NCBI GenBank assembly: GCA_026984165.1
Contig: JALSSQ010000318.1
Span: 1-6,897 of the forward strand
Direction of reading: 5' to 3'
DNA: 6,897 bases
Source: Sulfurovum sp.
GTDB lineage: Bacteria > Campylobacterota > Campylobacteria > Campylobacterales > Sulfurovaceae
Shown here: one piece after another, positions 4,454 through 6,897 of the stretch
Layout: the number at the start of each line of letters is the position of its first letter
Position numbering within the stretch: the stretch's first letter is position 1
The notes under the pieces: generated by a model
Seen by the model: only the letters and a program-made list of their open reading frames with translations
What the model was told of the DNA's origin: nothing
Databases searched by the model: none
Program-made: the position numbers and the translations under genes

Positions 4454-6897
4454 ATGAAATATATGTTTTCGATGAAAATGGCAGTCTTGATGCTGTTTTT
4501 GTTTGGGGTGATTATCGGTACGGGTACGTTTATCGAAAATGACTATGGTACACAAACAGCACGCGCACTGATTTACAAAGCCAAATGGTTTGAAGTTTTT
4601 TTAGCCTATTTTGTGGCGATACTTGTCTATAATATGTTTAAATACAAATCATACAAAAGCAAACTGCCTGTTTTTATTTTCCATATGGCATTTTTCGTCA
4701 TAGCCATTGGTGCACTTACCACACGTTATGTTGGTTATGAGGGTGTGATGGCGATTCGTGAAGGGCAAACAAGCCATACGATGCTCTCAGATATTAAAAA
4801 TTTACAAGTACATGCGACAGCAGGAGATAAAAGTGCTACATTGGAAAAAGAGCTCTACCTCTCCAGTATGACAGGCAACAGTGTACATGAAAGCCTTAGT
4901 GTTGGCAATAAAAATGTAGATATCTCTTTGGTAAAGTATCTCCCTACAGCAGAAGAGGTTGCCATAGACTCTCCCAAAGGGAAAAAACTCTTAGAACTTA
5001 AAATCTCAGCAGGTGGTAAAGGCAAAATACACTTCTTAGCCAAAGGTGATCGCATCGATTTTGGCGGTTTTTATGTAGGATATGACATCACACCTACCAC
5101 AGACAAGCCTACATTTCTCATTAAAGACAAGGGGGATGGATATGTTGTAGATTTCCCTTTTTCTATGAAAACACTGAATATGGATTTAAAGAAACCAGGA
5201 GAGATAAAGGGAGGAGAAAATCCGTTTACGCGCCGTATGCTCTACCGTTTTGGTGGCAATGCAGTAGTCCTCAAAGATATACACGACAAAGCTATCGTGA
5301 AGATGGTGTCCCACTCACTTAAAACCAAGCGCGCATTTCCTGAATATATCCAATGGAAAGTCTCTGTGGGTGACAAAAGCAAACTGGTCACTACGATGCC
5401 ATACAAAGGTAAAGTAGGAGATATTAAGCGTCTTGATCTCAATGGTGTACATATCGATATGCGTGTGGGGGCAAAACTCATTGACGTACCATTTAGCATT
5501 AAACTTAATGATTTTGAACTCAAGCGCTATCCTGGCTCGATGACCCCTGCATCTTACTCAAGCCAAGTGACACTCATAGACAAAGAGCAAAATCTCACCA
5601 TGCCGTATCATATCTATATGAACCATATTTTAGACCATAGAAGTTACCGTTTTTACCAATCTTCATATGACCCAGATGAAAAAGGTACTGTGCTTTCTGT
5701 CAACCATGACCCTGGAACCATACCTACTTATATCGGCTATATTTTACTTGCTATTGGTATGATTTGGTCACTTTTCCATCCAAATGGGCGTTTCCAAAAA
5801 CTCCTCAAAGGGGCAAGAAAACTACAATCAGCCACAGCAGCTGCCATGATGGTGACACTCATGGCTTTTGCACCGCAAAATGCAAAAGCCTCAACACCGC
5901 ATATTGATGAAGCCAAAATCAAGCATATGCAGTCGTATAGCTTGGAACATGCGAAGAAGTTTGGGGAGCTTCCTGTGCAAGACCAAAAAGGGCGTATGAA
6001 GCCTATAGATACAGTGGCACACGATGTCATAGCCAAGATTACAAGACGTACGGCACTTTATGATGTTGAACCAACACAGATGTTCTTGGGTATGATTATC
6101 GAGCCGGAGTTTTATCAAGAGATACCGATGATTTACATAGGGGATAAAAAAATCGCTCTCAATCTTGGCTTGCCAGAAGATACCAAGTATGCAAAATTTT
6201 CAGATTTTTTTGACAAAAAAGATGGCAGATACAAACTCTTTGATGCAGTCACTAAAGCGACAAGAACCAAACCAGTAGAACAGAGCAAATATGATCAGGA
6301 GCTTATTCGTATCGATGAGAGGGTCAATGTGGCATTTATGGCGTATCAAGGCTCACTTTTGCGTATCTATCCCAAGCCAGAAGATAAAAATAACAAATGG
6401 CTTGCACCATTGGATGCAATCAAAGCATTCTCAGCAGAAGATGCACAGGCAGTGCGTATGAGTATCGCTGCATATTTCCAAACGGTAGCACAAGGTGTAC
6501 AAACAGGTAAGTGGGAAAATGCCGATTTGGCTCTTAAAGGTATTTATGCTTTCCAAAAGAAATATGGTGCGGCGGTTATTCCGAGTAAAAAACATATCGA
6601 TATGGAGATTACCTATAACAAATTAGGACTCTTTTCCAAGTTGGTACCGTTGTATCTCTTGGTAGGATTGGTATTGCTCATTTTTGCATTTATCAATGTC
6701 ATGAAACCAAGTTTTTCACTCAAGTGGATTATGCGTATTGCATGGACACTCTTTTTAATTGGTTTTGTGATTCATATTACAGGTATGGGTATCCGCTGGT
6801 ATATCGCAGGGCATGCACCATGGTCTAACGCCTATGAGTCCATCGTGACCATCGCGGCAGCCACGATGATGGCAGGTATTATTGTCGCACGTCGCTC
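4454..6897 (+). CDS. ccsBA: Fused cytochrome c synthase CcsBA (ResB-ResC type), 3' end outside the window
   Basis: System II cytochrome c biogenesis: CcsBA carries haem across the inner membrane and attaches it to CXXCH motifs of apocytochromes in the periplasm. The frame is open from ATG 4454 (AAGGA at 4443-4447, 6-nt spacing) to the right edge, giving 814 codons plus 2 nt; relatives run to roughly 900-1,080 residues. The ResB-like part has helices at about 8-28, 45-60 and 71-91, a large periplasmic region (about 92-420) and a helix at about 422-441. A hydrophobic segment at 455-473 ends in a signal-peptidase-like site (NAKAS, 476-480). A second periplasmic block (about 480-725) includes GELPVQDQKGRMKPIDT (504-520). 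The CcsA-like part begins with helices at about 728-747, 758-778 and 796 onward. His77 in helix 3 matches the position of the transmembrane haem-ligand His of Helicobacter CcsBA, and His787 in WYIAGHAPWSN matches an external haem-ligand His. The WWD domain and remaining ligands lie beyond the window. Confidence 0.95.
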   Translation, partial: MKYMFSMKMAVLMLFLFGVIIGTGTFIENDYGTQTARALIYKAKWFEVFLAYFVAILVYNMFKYKSYKSKLPVFIFHMAFFVIAIGALTTRYVGYEGVMAIREGQTSHTMLSDIKNLQVHATAGDKSATLEKELYLSSMTGNSVHESLSVGNKNVDISLVKYLPTAEEVAIDSPKGKKLLELKISAGGKGKIHFLAKGDRIDFGGFYVGYDITPTTDKPTFLIKDKGDGYVVDFPFSMKTLNMDLKKPGEIKGGENPFTRRMLYRFGGNAVVLKDIHDKAIVKMVSHSLKTKRAFPEYIQWKVSVGDKSKLVTTMPYKGKVGDIKRLDLNGVHIDMRVGAKLIDVPFSIKLNDFELKRYPGSMTPASYSSQVTLIDKEQNLTMPYHIYMNHILDHRSYRFYQSSYDPDEKGTVLSVNHDPGTIPTYIGYILLAIGMIWSLFHPNGRFQKLLKGARKLQSATAAAMMVTLMAFAPQNAKASTPHIDEAKIKHMQSYSLEHAKKFGELPVQDQKGRMKPIDTVAHDVIAKITRRTALYDVEPTQMFLGMIIEPEFYQEIPMIYIGDKKIALNLGLPEDTKYAKFSDFFDKKDGRYKLFDAVTKATRTKPVEQSKYDQELIRIDERVNVAFMAYQGSLLRIYPKPEDKNNKWLAPLDAIKAFSAEDAQAVRMSIAAYFQTVAQGVQTGKWENADLALKGIYAFQKKYGAAVIPSKKHIDMEITYNKLGLFSKLVPLYLLVGLVLLIFAFINVMKPSFSLKWIMRIAWTLFLIGFVIHITGMGIRWYIAGHAPWSNAYESIVTIAAATMMAGIIVARR

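Noticed and set aside
4855..6118. - strand open frames opposite ccsBA
   Set aside because: The + strand frame is uninterrupted for 814 codons with clear CcsBA features, so these are shadows.
1..6897. Mobile elements, CRISPR arrays, tRNA or rRNA genes, defence or phage genes
   Set aside because: No terminal inverted repeats, transposase motifs, regularly spaced repeats, tRNA-like folds or phage-type genes were seen; nearly all the sequence is accounted for by five coding regions.

Overview
The window looks like ordinary chromosomal sequence from a low-GC member of the Campylobacterota (formerly Epsilonproteobacteria), probably a Sulfurovum or Sulfurimonas relative. This is inferred from three things: a fused ResB/ResC-type cytochrome c synthase (CcsBA) like that of Helicobacter and its relatives, AT-rich intergenic DNA with good -10 boxes but no clear -35 boxes, and the overall character of the PolA and UvrA proteins. 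The genus assignment comes from memory of these families, not from a search.

Layout from left to right: (1) the last 126 codons of uvrA on the + strand, ending at 383; (2) a small two-helix membrane protein of unknown function on the - strand (388-777), tail to tail with uvrA with only 4 nt between the stop codons; (3) a 156-nt divergent intergenic region (778-933) holding promoter-like boxes, a tandem repeat and a 17-nt palindrome; (4) a full-length DNA polymerase I gene, polA (934-3627), with 5' nuclease, 3'-5' exonuclease and polymerase domains all apparently active; (5) 44 nt later, a secreted PEGA + DUF1566 (Lcl C-terminal) domain protein (3672-4358); (6) a 95-nt intergenic region (4359-4453) with a hairpin, an operator-like inverted repeat and a strong -10 box; (7) the first 814 codons of a ccsBA gene (4454 to beyond the right edge), cut before its WWD haem-handling domain.

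The genes do not form one functional system. UvrA (damage recognition) and PolA (repair resynthesis, Okazaki fragment processing) both serve nucleotide excision repair, but they are separated by an opposing gene, so they are neighbours rather than an operon. The PEGA/DUF1566 protein may be read through from polA, since no promoter or terminator is obvious between them. ccsBA has its own promoter and supplies c-type cytochromes for respiration.

No RNA genes, insertion sequences, CRISPR arrays, phage genes or defence genes were seen. The points most worth a second look are regulatory (the TTAAC-N5-GTTAA repeat upstream of ccsBA and the palindrome upstream of polA), the signal-peptide-like segment in the middle of CcsBA, and the uncharacterised PEGA/DUF1566 protein. 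I do not see a new biological system here.
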